From the NCBI RefSeq assembly GCF_014200605.1, contig NZ_JACHCE010000008.1, forward strand, positions 1-64,000: DNA of 64,000 nt, written 5' to 3'. The stretch comes from Pedobacter cryoconitis. GTDB lineage: Bacteria; Bacteroidota; Bacteroidia; Sphingobacteriales; Sphingobacteriaceae. Both the position numbers and the translations under genes were made by a program. This document shows, in pieces, positions 62,270 to 64,000 of the stretch. Each line of letters opens with the position of its first letter. Position 1 is the first letter of the stretch. The notes under the pieces are model-generated. The model was given only the letters and a program-made list of their open reading frames with translations, made no database searches and was not told the origin of the DNA.

Positions 62270-64000
62270 ATGAAGAGAAAAATCATTTTACTACTTGCGT
62301 TTCTATTCACCGGCTTGTTTCTCGCTAACGCTCAGGACATACAAGTGAATGGATTCGTTAAAGACTCCAAAGGAGAGCCACTGCCAGGCGTTTCCGTCAA
62401 ACTAATGGGTACAGCAAAAGTCACCAGCACATCTGCAAAGGGGGCTTTTCTGATCTCTGTTCCTGCCACCGGTACTTTAATTTTCAAGAGTATCGGTTTT
62501 ATTGCTAAACAACTGCCAGTAAATAACCGTCAGCAAATTGAGGTTACACTAGAAGATGATCATACAAACCTGGATGAGATTGTGGTAGTTGGTTACGGTT
62601 CTGTAAAGAAAAGTGACCTGACCGGTTCTGTTTCCTCAATTGGCTCAAAAGACATCAAAGCGACTCCGGTTGCCTCTTTGTCGCAGGCTATTCAGGGAAG
62701 GGCTGCAGGTGTTCGGGTTTCACAATCTTCGAATGCCCCGGGAGGCGGAATGAATATCCGTATTCGTGGAGGGAACTCTATTCAGGGGGGAAATGAACCG
62801 CTCTATGTAATTGATGGCTATCCGCTTTATAACGAAAACGGACCGGGAATTAATCCCAACGACATTGAATCCATGGAAATTTTGAAAGATGCATCAGCAG
62901 CAGCTATTTATGGTTCCAGAGGTGCCAATGGAGTTATCATTATCACCACAAAACGGGGGAAAGCAGGAGCTAACCGTATCCAGTTTGAAAGTTATTATGG
63001 TTCTCAAACCTTAAGGAAAAAGCTGGACCTTCTGGATGCCTCACAGCTCGCTGCATTAATTAATGATGGTATAGCCAATGTGAATGGGGATAATATTGGT
63101 AAACCAGGTTACCCTAAGCCATTGACTTATACTGATGCTCAGATAGCTTCTTTAGGTAAAGGGACTGACTGGCAGGACGAGATTTTCAGAGCTGCCCCTA
63201 TACAGAACTATCAATTGACATTTACTGGCGGGACAGAAAAAAGCCAGTATGCTGTATCGGGTAACTATTTTAATCAAAAAGGTATTGTCTCTAATTCGGG
63301 TTTTAAGCGTGGCTCGGTAAGGTTGAACCTGGATCAGGAGTTATCAGGTAAATTTAAATTCAGCAATAGCCTGACTGTAACCAATAGCACCAACAATTCT
63401 GTTGCTACAGACGGTGATGGAGGCGGTAATGCTGGTGTAATCTATAGTGCACTATTTTTCTCTCCAACTGTTCCGGTATATGATGCTCAGGGACAGTATA
63501 GTATGAACAACAGACCCGGAGGGATTTTAATCAGTAACCCATTGGCTTTAGCGAATGAAAGAACAAATATTGAGCTCAGAACCCGCATACTGGGCAATAC
63601 TTCATTGGAGTATAAGATTATTGAAGGCCTGACTTTAAAAACTATGTTTGGTGCAAATATGGCCTTTGGTAAAACCAATTTTTATCTGCCAAGGACTGTC
63701 TATGCAGGTCTGGCTACTAATGGAAGAGCCGAAGTTACTACATCGCGATATTTTGAGTGGCTTAACGAAAATACATTAAACTATAAAAAGGTAATTTCTA
63801 AGATTCATAGTTTCAATTTTTTGATAGGTTATACCTTTCAGAATGCTGATTATGAAGATTTAAAAGCCAGCGCACAGAATTTTGCCAGTGATATCCTGAA
63901 ATTCAATAATTTAGGTGCGGCCCAGCAAACTAATCCGAATACCTCTAATGCCTACGACTGGAGCTTACGCTCTTATTTAGGCCGTATAAATTATGATCTG
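62270..64000 (+). CDS. SusC/RagA-type TonB-dependent outer-membrane receptor, 3' end beyond window
   Basis: 577 codons are visible from ATG 62270 with no stop. A signal peptide (ILLLAFLFTGLFLANAQ) is followed by a carboxypeptidase-regulatory-like domain (VNGFVKDSKGEPLPGVSVKLMG), a TonB-box-like stretch (DEIVVVGYG) and the plug (ILKDASAAAIYGSRGANGVIIITT), then barrel strands. There is no N-terminal STN domain, so no link to an anti-sigma factor is expected. SusC proteins import oligosaccharides or peptides with a SusD partner, which should follow downstream of the window. Confidence 0.93.
   Translation, partial: MKRKIILLLAFLFTGLFLANAQDIQVNGFVKDSKGEPLPGVSVKLMGTAKVTSTSAKGAFLISVPATGTLIFKSIGFIAKQLPVNNRQQIEVTLEDDHTNLDEIVVVGYGSVKKSDLTGSVSSIGSKDIKATPVASLSQAIQGRAAGVRVSQSSNAPGGGMNIRIRGGNSIQGGNEPLYVIDGYPLYNENGPGINPNDIESMEILKDASAAAIYGSRGANGVIIITTKRGKAGANRIQFESYYGSQTLRKKLDLLDASQLAALINDGIANVNGDNIGKPGYPKPLTYTDAQIASLGKGTDWQDEIFRAAPIQNYQLTFTGGTEKSQYAVSGNYFNQKGIVSNSGFKRGSVRLNLDQELSGKFKFSNSLTVTNSTNNSVATDGDGGGNAGVIYSALFFSPTVPVYDAQGQYSMNNRPGGILISNPLALANERTNIELRTRILGNTSLEYKIIEGLTLKTMFGANMAFGKTNFYLPRTVYAGLATNGRAEVTTSRYFEWLNENTLNYKKVISKIHSFNFLIGYTFQNADYEDLKASAQNFASDILKFNNLGAAQQTNPNTSNAYDWSLRSYLGRINYDL

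Noticed and set aside
1..64000. CRISPR array or cas genes
   Set aside because: No series of regularly spaced direct repeats with unique spacers was seen, and no Cas-like protein. The evenly spaced repeats at 11529-11628 are the end of an IS21 element.

Overview
The window looks like a chromosome segment of a Bacteroidota organism, most like Pedobacter or another Sphingobacteriaceae. Indicators are the SusC-type TonB receptor, Wzi/RemB-like outer-membrane barrels, a Bacteroidetes-style mobA-mobB-mobC mobilization set, TAnnTTTG-type promoter boxes and low GC. This placement comes from gene families and style only; no database search was run.

Positions 1 to about 28,860 form a mobile, defence-rich island next to a tRNA-Lys(TTT) gene, with a tyrosine integrase at the tRNA 3' end. 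Its other end lies outside the window. From left to right it holds: a TIR-domain gene running off the left edge; a divergent three-gene operon (CHAT/caspase-like protease, possible ADP-ribosyltransferase-like protein, Hsp90/sacsin-like ATPase with a C-terminal nuclease-like domain); an excisionase-like HTH gene, a hairpin-rich candidate oriT and mobA-mobB-mobC; an IS21-family element with no target-site duplication that truncates the coupling protein on one side and a large SMC-like ATPase on the other; a response regulator and an N-terminally deleted CheB; a minus-strand operon of a possible 45-aa membrane protein, a 1445-aa nuclease-STAND NTPase and a HEPN-like protein; a PD-(D/E)XK protein divergent from a Gabija-like pair (OLD ATPase-TOPRIM and UvrD helicase); two further genes, one with a PD-(D/E)XK motif; decayed DNA; and the integrase.

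Positions 28,860 to 64,000 look like host chromosome: Pif1-like helicase, PAP2 phosphatase fused to a barrel, MacB/FtsX permease, glycosyltransferase with divergent AraC regulator, two tandem Wzi-like barrels, two adjacent broken genes (PLD-like and VOC), DoxX, RhlE-type helicase, several SDRs, GH10 xylanase, lipoprotein agmatine deiminase, Old Yellow Enzyme with its TetR regulator, GNAT-EamA operon with divergent LysR, paired YCF48-like lipoproteins, and the start of a SusC-like receptor.

The most notable signals are the CHAT/Hsp90 and STAND/HEPN operons as candidate undescribed defence systems, the IS21-bounded deletion, the oriT-like hairpin cluster, and matching operator sequences: a TetR palindrome in front of both the TetR and OYE genes, and a 21-bp-spaced direct repeat in front of two SDR genes 11 kb apart.
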